Source: Nitrospinota bacterium (GTDB lineage Bacteria > Nitrospinota_A > UBA7883 > JACRGQ01). Taken from it: 50,741 nucleotides of DNA. The position numbers were made by a program, and so were the translations under genes. Location: positions 1 through 50,741 of the forward strand of contig JACQEX010000040.1 of NCBI GenBank assembly GCA_016200345.1, given 5' to 3'. Position 1 is the first letter of the stretch; each line of letters opens with the position of its first letter. Positions 16,403-25,282 of this stretch are shown piece after piece. The notes under the pieces are model-generated. The model saw only the letters and a program-made list of their open reading frames with translations, was not told the origin of the DNA and made no database searches.

Positions 16403-18040
16403 GTGACAAAAAACACCAAGGCAATCGTAGAACAAATCAACATTGACAACGAGGAGTCCATAGCCGTGGCTCTGGCGCAGGCCGAAAAGCTTGCCGACCT
16501 TTCCGGCGAGGACAAGGCGGTCTTGGCGGCCGCGCTCTCCACGCTTTTTTACCACGACAACCACGGCAGACCAGGCATGATTAAGCTGGCGGGAAAGGCC
16601 GAGGCGATAATCGGGAAACTGGGGATGGACGTCGTCCCTTTCCTCATATCCGAGCTTGTGAACGCGGACTCGGAGTCCGCGGCGCATTTCGGCAGGGCCG
16701 TCGCCAGAAACGGCAAACCGGCCGTCAAGGCGGTGCTCCAAGCGATTGACGCGAACAGAAAAGAGGACTACGCCGTCATCAACCTGCTTACGGCGCTCTC
16801 TTACTTCACCGATTCCGAGGCGATCTCGGCCATGCCGGAAATTTTGGTCGCCGCCAAATCCGCCAACCACAGGGTTCGCGCGGAGGCGCTCGAGGCGTCC
16901 GCGGGGCTTGCAAAACGGCTGGACGCCACGCTTTTCGACGAAAAGCTAAGGCTAAAAATGTACGACATAGCGTCGTCCGCGCTGGGAGACCAACAGCCAA
17001 TAGTCAGGCACTTCGCCGTCCACAGCATAGGCGAAATGGTGAAGAAAGGGCTTCTCGACGGCGAGCTTAAGGGAAAGGCGGCAAAGGCGTTCTCCGGCAT
17101 TTTGGGGATAGACGGCAACAACAACTGGGACAACGGATTTATCGTGCGCCACGAGGCGGAGAAGTACGTCGGCCTTTTCAAGCAGGCCGGTTCCGCGAAA
17201 AACAAGTATCACCAGTCGTTCAGGATTTTGGAAAAACGGGAGCTGTGCCCCGACACCTATTACTTCACGATAGAGGCCCCGCTTACCGCCGCAAAGATAC
17301 AGGCGGGTCAGTTCATCATAATCAGGCCCTCAGAGTTCGCGGAGCGCATCCCGCTGTCCATATGCGGCTGGAACAGGGACAAAGGGACGATTAACATCAT
17401 CGTCATGGCGGCGGGAAGAACCTCGCGCGAGATGACAAACCTAAGCGTCGGCTCCTGCTTTGCCGACGTCGTCGGCCCGCTGGGCACGCGCTCCCACGTG
17501 AAGAAGCACGAAGGAACGTGCGTCGTCATCGGCGGCGGCTACGGCACGGGCGCGGTAATCCCCACGGCCCGCGACCTTGCGGCGCTCGGCAACAGGGTCA
17601 TCGGAATCGTCGGCGCCAGAAACGAAAAGCTCCTGCTGATGGTGCCGGAGCTTAAGGAGGTCTGCGCCGAGGTTATGCTGACGACCAACGACGGTAGCGC
17701 AGGCATAAAGGGTTTCGTCATCCACGCGCTCGAGGAGATACTAAAGCGCGGCGAGAAGATATCCCACGTGCTGGCGGTCGGCCCGGTGCCGATGATGATG
17801 GCGGTGGCCGCAATGACCAAGCCGCTTGGGATAGAGACGTACGTCTCGCTGAACGCCGTAATGGTGGACGGCACCGGGATGTGCGGCTCGTGCCGCGTAA
17901 TCGTGGGCGGAGAGACCAAGTTCGCATGTTTCCACGGCCCGGATTTCGACGGGCATAAGGTTGATTTCGAGCAGTTGATGAAGAGGCAAAAAATGTTCGT
18001 CGCCAAGGAAAAAGAAGCCCTGGCGTTTTCGGAAAACTAG
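16403..18040 (+). CDS. NfnA/SudB-type ferredoxin:NADP+ oxidoreductase subunit with N-terminal HEAT-like extension
   Basis: Residues from about 270 to 545 are the FAD/NAD(P)- and [2Fe-2S]-binding subunit of NADH-dependent ferredoxin:NADP+ oxidoreductase (NfnA; also called sulfide dehydrogenase beta). Visible are the flavin motif RIPLSICGW, the nucleotide loop GGGYGTGAV and the iron-sulfur loop GTGMCGSCRV with a later FACFHG and Asp. Ordinary NfnA is about 280 residues. Here it follows some 265 residues of paired alpha helices (SESAAHFGRAVARNGKPAV and similar), which look like HEAT repeats. The start is taken as GTG 16403 (CGGAG upstream); the frame is open back to 16307 but without a better start. 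nfnB follows after 12 bases. The fusion is a real single frame. Confidence 0.9.
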   Translation: MTKNTKAIVEQINIDNEESIAVALAQAEKLADLSGEDKAVLAAALSTLFYHDNHGRPGMIKLAGKAEAIIGKLGMDVVPFLISELVNADSESAAHFGRAVARNGKPAVKAVLQAIDANRKEDYAVINLLTALSYFTDSEAISAMPEILVAAKSANHRVRAEALEASAGLAKRLDATLFDEKLRLKMYDIASSALGDQQPIVRHFAVHSIGEMVKKGLLDGELKGKAAKAFSGILGIDGNNNWDNGFIVRHEAEKYVGLFKQAGSAKNKYHQSFRILEKRELCPDTYYFTIEAPLTAAKIQAGQFIIIRPSEFAERIPLSICGWNRDKGTINIIVMAAGRTSREMTNLSVGSCFADVVGPLGTRSHVKKHEGTCVVIGGGYGTGAVIPTARDLAALGNRVIGIVGARNEKLLLMVPELKEVCAEVMLTTNDGSAGIKGFVIHALEEILKRGEKISHVLAVGPVPMMMAVAAMTKPLGIETYVSLNAVMVDGTGMCGSCRVIVGGETKFACFHGPDFDGHKVDFEQLMKRQKMFVAKEKEALAFSEN

Positions 18041-18052
18041 GAGTAATTGAAA

Positions 18053-19543
18053 ATGGCTATAAGCACAAAAGAAAGAATGGGCATTCCCTTGGTTCACATG
18101 CCGCTTAACAACCCGGCGCAGAGGGTGACAAATTTCGAGGAGGTGCCGATAGGCTACACCCTCGAACAGGCGCAGACGGAGGCCAAGCGCTGTCTGCAGT
18201 GCAAAAAACCGGCCTGCGTGGAGGGTTGCCCCGTCGGCATAGACATCCCGGGCTTCATCGCGCTGATAGAGGAAGGCAAGCCCGCCGAGGCCGCTAAAAA
18301 AATACGCGAGACAAACTTCCTGCCAGCCGAGTGCGGAAGGGTCTGCCCGCAGGACAAGCAGTGCCAGGCCCCCTGCGTGGTCGGCAAAAAAGGGGACCCC
18401 GTCTACATCGGCGGCCTGGAGAGGTTCGCGGCGGACTGGGAGAGGAGCCACGGCACCTACGCCCCGCCGCCAATTCCGGCCTCCACCGGCAAAAAAGTAG
18501 CCGTTGTCGGCTCCGGCCCGGCGGGACTCACCGCCGCGTACGAGCTTAGGGTGCGCGGTCACGAGGTGATTGTGTTCGAGGCGTTCCACAGGGGCGGCGG
18601 CGTGCTGGTCTACGGCATACCGCGCTTCAGGCTTCCGCTCGAGCTTATTGACGAGGACATAAAACTGCTCGAAAACATCGGCGTCCAGTTCGCGTACGAC
18701 GTGATAATCGGCAACGCCCTTTCGCTGGACGACCTTTTGGGCAAAGAGGGGTTTGACGCGGTGTTCATAGGCTCCGGCGCGGGGCTTCCGAAGATGCTTG
18801 GAATACCGGGCGAAAACTCCAACGGCGTCTACAGCGCCAACGAGTACCTGACGCGCATATACCTCATGCAGTCCATGAAGTTCCCGCGATATTCCACGCC
18901 GCTTTACAACGGCAGAAAAGTGGCCGTAATCGGCGCCGGTAACACCGGCATGGACGTGCTTCGCACGGCAAAAAGGCTCGGCTCGGACGTCACCTGCTAT
19001 TACAGAAGGACGAGGGCCGAGGCCCCAGCGAGAACCGAGGAGTTGGAGCACGCCGAGCAGGAGTTCCTGCATTGGAAGTGGCTACACAACCCGGTCGAGA
19101 TAATCGCCGACGAAAACAACTTTGTAAAACAGATAAAGTGCGAGGTCATGAAACTTTCCGAGCCGGACGAGTCGGGCAGGAAAAAACCGATCGGCACCGG
19201 CGAGTTCGTTCACGACGACGCCGACACGGTGGTCTTTTCGCTCGGGTGCGACGTGAACCCGATAATCCCGACCTCCGACAAAGAGGTGCGTGTGAACAAA
19301 TGGGGAATCGTGATGGTTGACCTTGCCACCTACCAGACCAGCAAAAAAGGGGTGTTCGCGGGCGGCGACGCCGTGACGGGCGGCAGTACGGTAATTTTGG
19401 CCATGGGGCAGGCAAAATCTGCCGCCCAGAGCATAGACAAATTCCTTAAGGGAGAATTGAACTGGAACGCCCCAAACGTGCCCACGGATCCCAAGGCGCC
19501 CGGCGTCCAGTGGTCCGGCAGGTTTATGACGGCAAAGCGCTAG
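18053..19543 (+). CDS. NfnB/SudA-type NADPH-dependent glutamate synthase-like subunit
   Basis: This 496-residue protein is the larger subunit of the electron-bifurcating Nfn complex, related to the small chain of glutamate synthase. The N-terminus binds iron-sulfur clusters (RCLQCKKPACVEGCPV, ECGRVCPQDKQCQAPC). Two dinucleotide folds follow: VVGSGPAGLTAAYEL near residue 148 and VIGAGNTGMDVLRTAKRLG near 287, with a C-terminal FAD motif GVFAGGDAVTGG. The ATG at 18053 is preferred over an in-frame TTG at 18047 because AGGAG (18039-18043) is properly spaced for it. Together with the preceding gene it would exchange electrons among NADH, NADP and ferredoxin in the cytosol. Some such proteins were named sulfide dehydrogenase, so that role cannot be excluded. 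Confidence 0.93.
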   Translation: MAISTKERMGIPLVHMPLNNPAQRVTNFEEVPIGYTLEQAQTEAKRCLQCKKPACVEGCPVGIDIPGFIALIEEGKPAEAAKKIRETNFLPAECGRVCPQDKQCQAPCVVGKKGDPVYIGGLERFAADWERSHGTYAPPPIPASTGKKVAVVGSGPAGLTAAYELRVRGHEVIVFEAFHRGGGVLVYGIPRFRLPLELIDEDIKLLENIGVQFAYDVIIGNALSLDDLLGKEGFDAVFIGSGAGLPKMLGIPGENSNGVYSANEYLTRIYLMQSMKFPRYSTPLYNGRKVAVIGAGNTGMDVLRTAKRLGSDVTCYYRRTRAEAPARTEELEHAEQEFLHWKWLHNPVEIIADENNFVKQIKCEVMKLSEPDESGRKKPIGTGEFVHDDADTVVFSLGCDVNPIIPTSDKEVRVNKWGIVMVDLATYQTSKKGVFAGGDAVTGGSTVILAMGQAKSAAQSIDKFLKGELNWNAPNVPTDPKAPGVQWSGRFMTAKR

Positions 19544-19556
19544 GAACGGACGGTCG

Positions 19557-20396
19557 GTGAGAACGATAACTGCCGAGGCCGTTACAAACGCGGTCAGGGA
19601 GATGGTGGTCGGCGCCAACACAAACCTCGGCGCGGACGTTTTGGCCGCCTTTCGCAAGGGGGCCAAGGAGGAGAAGTCCCCCGTCGGCAGGGCCGTGTTC
19701 GAGACGCTCATCCTAAACGCCGAGATAGCAAGGGACGAAAAAGTTCCGATTTGCCAGGACACCGGCATGGCGGTTTTTTTCGTGGAGCTAGGGCAGGACG
19801 TCCACATAGAGGGGGGCCTTCTGCAGGACGCGATTGACGAAGGCGTCAGGCGCGGATACGCCGACGGATTTTTGCGAAAATCAATATGCGACCCCTTCAC
19901 GAGGGCAAACACAAAGGACAACACGCCGGCGGTGGTGCTGGTGGAGTTGGTGAAGGGGGACGGGCTTAAAATCATCGCCGCGCCCAAGGGGGGCGGAAGC
20001 GAAAATATGTCGCGCCTCACCATGCTCGCGCCGTCCGCCGGCAAAAAGGGGATAGTGGATTTTGTGGTCAAGAGGTGCGAGGAGGCTGGCTCCAACCCCT
20101 GCCCGCCGGTCATAGTCGGCGTAGGCATCGGCGGGTCGGCGGAAAAATGCATGACGTTGGCCAAGAAGGCCCTCCTTCGGGAAATCGGGTCCGCCAACCC
20201 GGACAAGGAGCTTGCGGAGTTGGAGGCGGAGATCCTTCAAAAAATAAACGCGCTCGGCATGGGCCCGCAGGGGCTGGGCGGCACCGTGTTCGCCATGGCG
20301 GTTCACGTTGAAAAGCATCCGTGCCACATCGCGTCGCTTCCGCTTGCCGTCAACATCTCCTGCCACGCGAGCAGACACAAGGAGACGAGGTTGTAA
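19557..20396 (+). CDS. Class I fumarate hydratase, alpha subunit
   Basis: This 279-residue iron-sulfur hydratase subunit interconverts fumarate and malate with its beta partner. Cluster-region motifs are visible: ICQDTGMAVFF near residue 65, CDPFTRANTKDNTPA near 110, GGGSENMSRL near 145 and SNPCPPVIVGVGIGG near 185. The GTG start lies 13 bases after nfnB. Its TAA shares a base with the beta-subunit ATG. Separate alpha and beta subunits are the common form in anaerobes and archaea. L-tartrate dehydratase is a close relative, but the adjacent succinate dehydrogenase favours fumarase. Confidence 0.93.
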   Translation: MRTITAEAVTNAVREMVVGANTNLGADVLAAFRKGAKEEKSPVGRAVFETLILNAEIARDEKVPICQDTGMAVFFVELGQDVHIEGGLLQDAIDEGVRRGYADGFLRKSICDPFTRANTKDNTPAVVLVELVKGDGLKIIAAPKGGGSENMSRLTMLAPSAGKKGIVDFVVKRCEEAGSNPCPPVIVGVGIGGSAEKCMTLAKKALLREIGSANPDKELAELEAEILQKINALGMGPQGLGGTVFAMAVHVEKHPCHIASLPLAVNISCHASRHKETRL

Positions 20397-20956
20397 TGGC
20401 GGACATAAAAAAGATTAAAACCCCGCTAGACGCCGCCACGGTGGAGTCGCTAAGGGCCGGGGACCAGGTTTTGATAAGCGGCGTGCTTTACACGGCGCGG
20501 GACACGGCGCACAAGCGGATGGTGGACGCCCTCGACAGGGGGGAGAAGCTTCCATTTGATATTTCGGGTCAGGTGGTTTATTATGTGGGGCCGTCGCCCG
20601 CAAAACCGGGGAAGGTCATCGGCTCGGCCGGACCGACCACCAGTTATCGGATGGACGCATACGCCGAAAGGCTTATGGAAAAGGGGATGAAGGGGATGAT
20701 CGGCAAGGGGATGCGCGACAAGAAAATAATTGACGCGATGAAAAAGCACAAGTGCGTTTATTTCGCGGCTATCGGCGGCGCGGCGGCTCTTATAGCCCGT
20801 AGCATAAAATCCGCCGAGGTGATTGCGTACGACGACCTGGGGCCGGAGGCCGTTAGAAGGCTGGAGGTCGTGGATTTCCAGGCGTTTGTGATAAACGATG
20901 TTTATGGGGGTGATTTGTACGAGATCGGCAAGGCCGAATACAAGTCCGCCGTTTAG
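20396..20956 (+). CDS. Class I fumarate hydratase, beta subunit
   Basis: This 186-residue subunit completes the fumarase active site. The family core GSAGPTTSYRMD, GKGMRDKK and the domain ending in EVVDFQAFVINDVYGGDLY are present. The ATG at 20396 overlaps the alpha-subunit stop by one base; a longer open frame upstream is only overlap. It ends 24 bases before sdhA. Confidence 0.93.
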   Translation: MADIKKIKTPLDAATVESLRAGDQVLISGVLYTARDTAHKRMVDALDRGEKLPFDISGQVVYYVGPSPAKPGKVIGSAGPTTSYRMDAYAERLMEKGMKGMIGKGMRDKKIIDAMKKHKCVYFAAIGGAAALIARSIKSAEVIAYDDLGPEAVRRLEVVDFQAFVINDVYGGDLYEIGKAEYKSAV

Positions 20957-20980
20957 CCCGCTTTTAAAGGAGGAGGTACT

Positions 20981-22693
20981 TTGAGGAAACACGACGTCGT
21001 AATTGTTGGTTCGGGTCTGGCCGGGCTACGCGCGGCAATAGAAATGGCCGGCAGGGTGGACGTGGCGGTAGTCACCAAAGTTTATCCCTCGCGCTCCCAC
21101 TCGGGCGCGGCGCAAGGGGGCGTCGCGGCGGCGATGGCGAACTCCTCCGAGGATTCCGTCGAGAGCCATTTCTTCGACACCGTAAAAGGCTCCGACTATC
21201 TGGGCGACCAGGACGCGATAGAGATGATGACCAAGGACGCCCCGGTCACGATAACCGAGCTTGAGAAGATGGGTTGCGTATTTTCGCGCGACGAACAGGG
21301 GCGCATAGCACAGCGCGAGTTCGGCGGCCACTCGCACCCGCGCGCCTGCTACGCGGCGGACAGGACGGGCCACGCCCTTCTGCACACGCTCTTCGAGCAG
21401 TCCATGAAATACAAAAAGAACATAACCTTCTATTCCGAGTTCTACCTTCTCACCCTCATCATGGAGGAGGGGACGGCGCGCGGAATAACGATGATGAACA
21501 TAAAAAACGGCGACGTGGAGGTAATCCACGCCAAGACGGTGCTGTTCGCCACCGGCGGCTACGGCAGGGCATTTAAGATAACCTCCAACGCCTTCGCCTG
21601 CACGGGGGACGGCATCATGACCGCCTACCGCGCCGGAGTCCCGGTGGAGGACATGGAGTTCGTACAGTTCCACCCGACCGGCCTCTACGGTCAGGGGATT
21701 CTCATGTCCGAGGCCTGCCGTGGCGAGGGCGGGTACCTGCTCAACGGCAAGGGCGAGCGGTTTATGGAAAAATACGCCAAGTCAAAAATGGAGCTGGCCC
21801 CGCGCGACATCGTAAGCAGGGCCGAGCAGACGGAGATAAACGAGGGGCGCGGAATAGACGGCAAGGATTTCATAAACTTGGAACTGCGCCATCTCGGCAG
21901 GGAAAAAATACTGGAAAGGCTCCCGCAAATCCGCCAGCTGGCGATAGATTTCCTGGGCGTGGACTGCATTGACCACCCGATACCGATTCAGCCAACCGCG
22001 CACTACAGCATGGGCGGCATACCGGTGGACGTGGACTGCCACGTGATAACGGACGCGGAAAAGACAAAGGTGCCCGGTTTCTACGCGGCGGGGGAGTGCG
22101 CGTGCGTCTCCGTCCACGGGGCGAACAGGCTCGGCACAAACTCGCTTTTGGACGCCTCCGTTTTCGGCAGGCGCGCGGGCAAGGCGGCGCTGGAGTTTAC
22201 GCTCAAGGCAAAACACGAAAAAATCAGCGAGGCGGACGAGATGCGAAAGGCCAAAAAACGGCTGGACGACCTGCTCGTGACGCCCGGCACGGAATCCGCC
22301 AACGACATCAGGACGGAGTTGAAGGAGACCATGAGCACGCACGTCGGCGTGTATCGGACGGAAGAAGGGCTTCGATTCGCCCAGGGGAAGCTAAAGGCGC
22401 TTAGGCACCGCTTCAAAAACGTCCGCGTCACGGACAAGGGGAAACTTTTCAACACCGAGATTATAGAGGCGCTGGAGTTGTCGAACATGCTCGAGTACAG
22501 CGAGGTGATCGTCGCGGGCGCGATGGCCCGAAAAGAGAGCAGGGGCGGACACGCGAGGGTGGACTACCCCAAGCGCGACGACGTAAATTTCCTAAGGCAC
22601 ACGCTGGCGCACAGAATCGGCGACGGCGCAGTACGGCTAAAATACAAGCCTGTGTCTATAACCAAATACCAGCCTGAAGAGAGAAAATACTAA
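20981..22693 (+). CDS. sdhA: Succinate dehydrogenase/fumarate reductase flavoprotein subunit
   Basis: This 570-residue subunit carries FAD and the dicarboxylate site. It starts with TTG behind a strong AAAGGAGGAGGT site. Motifs in order: VGSGLAGLRAAIEMAG (FAD fold, from residue 8), SHSGAAQGGVAAA with the histidine for covalent FAD, FGGHSHPRACYA, QFHPTGLYG, HYSMGGIPVD and GANRLGTNSLLDA. No Tat signal is present, so the active site faces the cytoplasm. The direction (succinate oxidation or fumarate reduction) cannot be told from sequence. It is followed by sdhB with a one-base overlap. Confidence 0.96.
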   Translation: MRKHDVVIVGSGLAGLRAAIEMAGRVDVAVVTKVYPSRSHSGAAQGGVAAAMANSSEDSVESHFFDTVKGSDYLGDQDAIEMMTKDAPVTITELEKMGCVFSRDEQGRIAQREFGGHSHPRACYAADRTGHALLHTLFEQSMKYKKNITFYSEFYLLTLIMEEGTARGITMMNIKNGDVEVIHAKTVLFATGGYGRAFKITSNAFACTGDGIMTAYRAGVPVEDMEFVQFHPTGLYGQGILMSEACRGEGGYLLNGKGERFMEKYAKSKMELAPRDIVSRAEQTEINEGRGIDGKDFINLELRHLGREKILERLPQIRQLAIDFLGVDCIDHPIPIQPTAHYSMGGIPVDVDCHVITDAEKTKVPGFYAAGECACVSVHGANRLGTNSLLDASVFGRRAGKAALEFTLKAKHEKISEADEMRKAKKRLDDLLVTPGTESANDIRTELKETMSTHVGVYRTEEGLRFAQGKLKALRHRFKNVRVTDKGKLFNTEIIEALELSNMLEYSEVIVAGAMARKESRGGHARVDYPKRDDVNFLRHTLAHRIGDGAVRLKYKPVSITKYQPEERKY

Positions 22694-23673
22694 TGGGCGC
22701 AAAATTTTTCGTATCCAGGTATAACTCGGAAGTTGACGCAAAGGCGCATCTGCAGGAATTCACCGTTGTGGTTCCGAAAGGGGCGACATTGCTCGACTGC
22801 CTAAACATAATCAAATGGGAGCAGGACGGCACGTTCTCGTTCCGAATGTCGTGCCGTTCGGCCATCTGCGGCTCGTGCGCGGTTAGGGTGAACGGACACG
22901 CGAGGCTTGCCTGTAAAACGCAGGCGGCGGACGTGATTGTGGACGGAGAGGTGACGATAGAGCCTCTTGGCAACCTGCCGGTGATAAGGGATTTAATCGT
23001 GGACTTGGAGCCGTTTTGGGAGTCGCTTGAGAGGGTAAAGCCCTGGCTCGTGCCGGACGAGACCAAAAAATTCGACCGCGAACGACTGCAAAGCCACCAC
23101 GACCAGTTGAAGATAGACGCCGCCTCCACCTGCATCATGTGCGGCTCTTGCTACAGCGACTGCAACGTGCTGAACGTGGACAAGATGTTCCTCGGGCCCG
23201 CCTCGCTCGCAAAGGCTCAACGCTTCGTGTTCGACACGCGCGACTCGGAGAAGGAGGCCAGGCTCGACTTTTTAAGCCAGGTGAACGGAATGTGGGACTG
23301 CACCCATTGCGCGGAGTGCTCCACGCGGTGCCCGACCGAGGCCAAGCCGCTTGAGCGGATTATTGAGCTGAGGCAGGAGGCGGTCAACAGCGGCTTCACG
23401 AACAACAACGGCGCGCGCCACGTTCTCGGCTTCCGCGAGTCCATAGGCGGATTCAAGGGTAAGGGGGGCGGCGGAATGCTGAACGAAAACTATCTGCCGC
23501 TCAGGTCGGTGGGGCTAAGCCTCGGCGGAATGCTTAGTCTTTTGCCGGTCGGGATAAGGATGATTATGCGCGGAAAGAATCCGCCGATGATTCCGCACAT
23601 TATTGACAAAATCGGAGAGGTGCGGAAAATGTTCCGCAGATTCGACGAATACCGCAAGGAGGGTGAGAAATGA
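22693..23673 (+). CDS. sdhB: Succinate dehydrogenase/fumarate reductase iron-sulfur subunit with C-terminal extension
   Basis: This 326-residue electron-transfer subunit has a [2Fe-2S] motif (CRSAICGSCAVRVNG), a first cluster motif (CIMCGSCYSDCNV) and a second (CTHCAECSTRCPTEAKP). Ordinary SdhB is about 240 residues. Here some 95 residues follow the last cluster, including a Gly-rich GGFKGKGGGG loop and a hydrophobic patch near residue 280, as seen in some SdhABE-type enzymes. It overlaps both neighbours (ATG in the sdhA stop, its own stop in the next start). Confidence 0.95.
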   Translation: MGAKFFVSRYNSEVDAKAHLQEFTVVVPKGATLLDCLNIIKWEQDGTFSFRMSCRSAICGSCAVRVNGHARLACKTQAADVIVDGEVTIEPLGNLPVIRDLIVDLEPFWESLERVKPWLVPDETKKFDRERLQSHHDQLKIDAASTCIMCGSCYSDCNVLNVDKMFLGPASLAKAQRFVFDTRDSEKEARLDFLSQVNGMWDCTHCAECSTRCPTEAKPLERIIELRQEAVNSGFTNNNGARHVLGFRESIGGFKGKGGGGMLNENYLPLRSVGLSLGGMLSLLPVGIRMIMRGKNPPMIPHIIDKIGEVRKMFRRFDEYRKEGEK

Positions 23674-24548
23674 GGTACGCTCTTTTCACGGGTTGCGTCG
23701 CAAAGGGCGCGGGGCGCGAGCTGATGAACGCGACGATTTTCTCGGCGGACAGGCTCGGGATTCAACTGAACGAGATGAAGGACGCCTCCTGTTGCGGCGC
23801 CGGGGTGATGGACGACGACAACCACTTTTTGGCCGACACCCTCAACGCAAGGACCTTCTCGCTCGCCGAGGAGCAGGGGCTGGACATCATGACAATCTGC
23901 GGCACGTGCCAGGGCGTCATGCGGACGGCCCAGACAAAAATGGACAACAACCCGAAGTACAAAGAAAAAGTGAACGCGCAGTTAAAGGCGGACACCGGCA
24001 GGGTTTATGCCGGCAAGGTGAAAGTCAAACACTTCTACCAGATCGTGAACGACGAATACGGCCTGGATAACCTGAAGTTGCGCGTGACGCGAAAACTCTC
24101 CGGCCTCAAGGTGGCTCCGTTTTACGGCTGTTATGTCTTAAGGCCGCACGAGTCGTCCGACGTCAAAGTTGCGGACAAGCCGGATTATTTGGAAAAATTA
24201 ATTTCGGCGGTCGGCGGCACTGCGGTGGACTACCCGGAAAAACAGAAATGTTGCGGGTTTCCGATTTTGATGGCGAACAAATCCAACTCTCTCCAGCTTT
24301 CCGGCAACGCGATTGTCGGCGCGATAAAGGCGGGGGCCGACTGCATAGTCACCCCGTGTCCGTTGTGCCACCTGAACATGGATTCGTATCAGCCGGAGAT
24401 AGAGGGGATGATTGGCGAGAAGCTCAATTTGCCGATACTGCATTATCCGCAGTTGCTGGCGCTTGCGCTTGGCGCGTCTTTGGACGACATAAAGGCGAAC
24501 ACGCACATAGTCCGCCCGAACAACGCCCTAAAGGAAATCACCGCCTAA
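23670..24548 (+). CDS. SdhE/HdrB-like CCG-domain membrane-associated subunit of succinate dehydrogenase
   Basis: This 292-residue protein has two cysteine-rich CCG domains (DASCCGAGVMDD with CGTCQGV; YGCYVLRP, KQKCCGFPIL and PCPLCHLN), as in heterodisulfide reductase HdrB and the SdhE/MfrE subunit of non-classical succinate dehydrogenases or fumarate reductases. In those enzymes it replaces the haem-bearing membrane anchors SdhC/D and passes electrons towards quinone or another carrier. It overlaps sdhB by four bases and closes the operon. No SdhF or classical anchor gene follows. Confidence 0.9.
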   Translation: MRYALFTGCVAKGAGRELMNATIFSADRLGIQLNEMKDASCCGAGVMDDDNHFLADTLNARTFSLAEEQGLDIMTICGTCQGVMRTAQTKMDNNPKYKEKVNAQLKADTGRVYAGKVKVKHFYQIVNDEYGLDNLKLRVTRKLSGLKVAPFYGCYVLRPHESSDVKVADKPDYLEKLISAVGGTAVDYPEKQKCCGFPILMANKSNSLQLSGNAIVGAIKAGADCIVTPCPLCHLNMDSYQPEIEGMIGEKLNLPILHYPQLLALALGASLDDIKANTHIVRPNNALKEITA

Positions 24549-24579
24549 CACCGCGCCGTTGTAGGTAATGCCTTGGGTA

Positions 24580-24618
24580 GGTACGGGCTTTAGCCTGTAC
24601 CTTGGCGCGAAGCGCCAA
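24580..24618. repeat. Twin hairpin, REP-like element
   Basis: Two adjacent inverted repeats lie 32 bases after the sdh operon. GGTACGGGCT-TT-AGCCTGTACC (24580-24601) pairs 10 bases with one mismatch; TTGGCGC-GAA-GCGCCAA (24602-24618) is perfect. No T-run follows, so it is not a textbook terminator. The compact double-hairpin form resembles REP elements that are scattered in many genomes. It could also protect or end the operon transcript. Confidence 0.55.
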
Positions 24619-24740
24619 TCCCTTCCTGCGTTCTCGCGCCAAGCCGGGGATGTTGGAAAGAGGGCTTTTGCATTTTTTGTTCGGAAACGGGACGCGGAAA
24701 AATAGTTTCTACCCCCCCTTTATCCCCCCCCATCGGATTA
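24619..24740. other. Gene-free stretch between sdh operon and STAS gene
   Basis: With the hairpins and the promoter, the whole gap from 24549 to 24852 is 304 bases. This middle part contains C- and T-rich runs (for example near 24706-24730) but no gene or RNA that I recognise. Confidence 0.5.
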
Positions 24741-24769
24741 TTGCAATAATTTAACTTTGGGGTTACAAT
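24741..24769 (+). promoter_or_regulatory. Sigma-70-like promoter for the STAS gene
   Basis: TTGCAA at 24741-24746 and TACAAT at 24764-24769 are separated by exactly 17 bases. The predicted transcript starts near 24776, about 77 bases before the STAS ATG. Confidence 0.7.
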
Positions 24770-24852
24770 TTTGGCAATGTGGCGAGGGTGCGCCGGTCTT
24801 CTATTGCTTTCCGGCGGGTTGCGGGGTTTGGTTTGCTGGAGAGCGTGGAACC

Positions 24853-25185
24853 ATGAAAATCAAGGTAAGCGTTGAGGGCGGCGTAAGCGTATTCTCGGTG
24901 GACGGCAAATTAAATTTCGAGAGCCAGCGGATTTTGCACAAAGAGTTTAAAAAGAACGCCACGTCCCACGGGTCAAAGTACATTTTCGATTTGTCAGGGG
25001 TCACAGTAATTGACTCGATAGGTCTGGCATTATTGGTCGCCATGAACAGGACGGTGGTTGCCATGGACGGCAAATTCTGCGTGGTCTTAAAAGAGGGCGC
25101 GGCCAGGGAACCAGTCCTTATAACCAGCTTAAACGCCCTGTTCCCGGTGTTTGACGACATCCAGTCCGCGCACAAATATATGTAG
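24853..25185 (+). CDS. STAS-domain protein, anti-sigma factor antagonist-like
   Basis: This 110-residue single-domain protein resembles SpoIIAA/RsbV. The central loop [13 protein letters not shown] carries the Asp-Ser pair whose serine is phosphorylated by an anti-sigma kinase in characterised members. The ATG at 24853 has GGAGAG upstream; the frame is open further upstream but overlaps the promoter. No anti-sigma kinase, PP2C phosphatase or sigma factor lies beside it, so its partner is unknown. Confidence 0.88.
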   Translation: MKIKVSVEGGVSVFSVDGKLNFESQRILHKEFKKNATSHGSKYIFDLSGVTVIDSIGLALLVAMNRTVVAMDGKFCVVLKEGAAREPVLITSLNALFPVFDDIQSAHKYM

Positions 25186-25246
25186 CCTTGCGCGACGTTC
25201 CTCCGCCTTGCTTTGGCAGGTGGGGGCGGGTGACAATCTTCGGGGC

Positions 25247-25275
25247 TTGATTCCGGGTCGCCGACAAGCTTTAAT
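25247..25275 (+). promoter_or_regulatory. Sigma-70-like promoter placed for a leaderless gatB transcript
   Basis: TTGATT at 25247-25252 and TTTAAT at 25270-25275 are 17 bases apart. Only 7 bases separate the -10 box from the gatB ATG, so transcription would start at or next to the A of the start codon. No ribosome site precedes gatB, which agrees with a leaderless mRNA. Confidence 0.5.
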
Positions 25276-25282
25276 ACAACGC

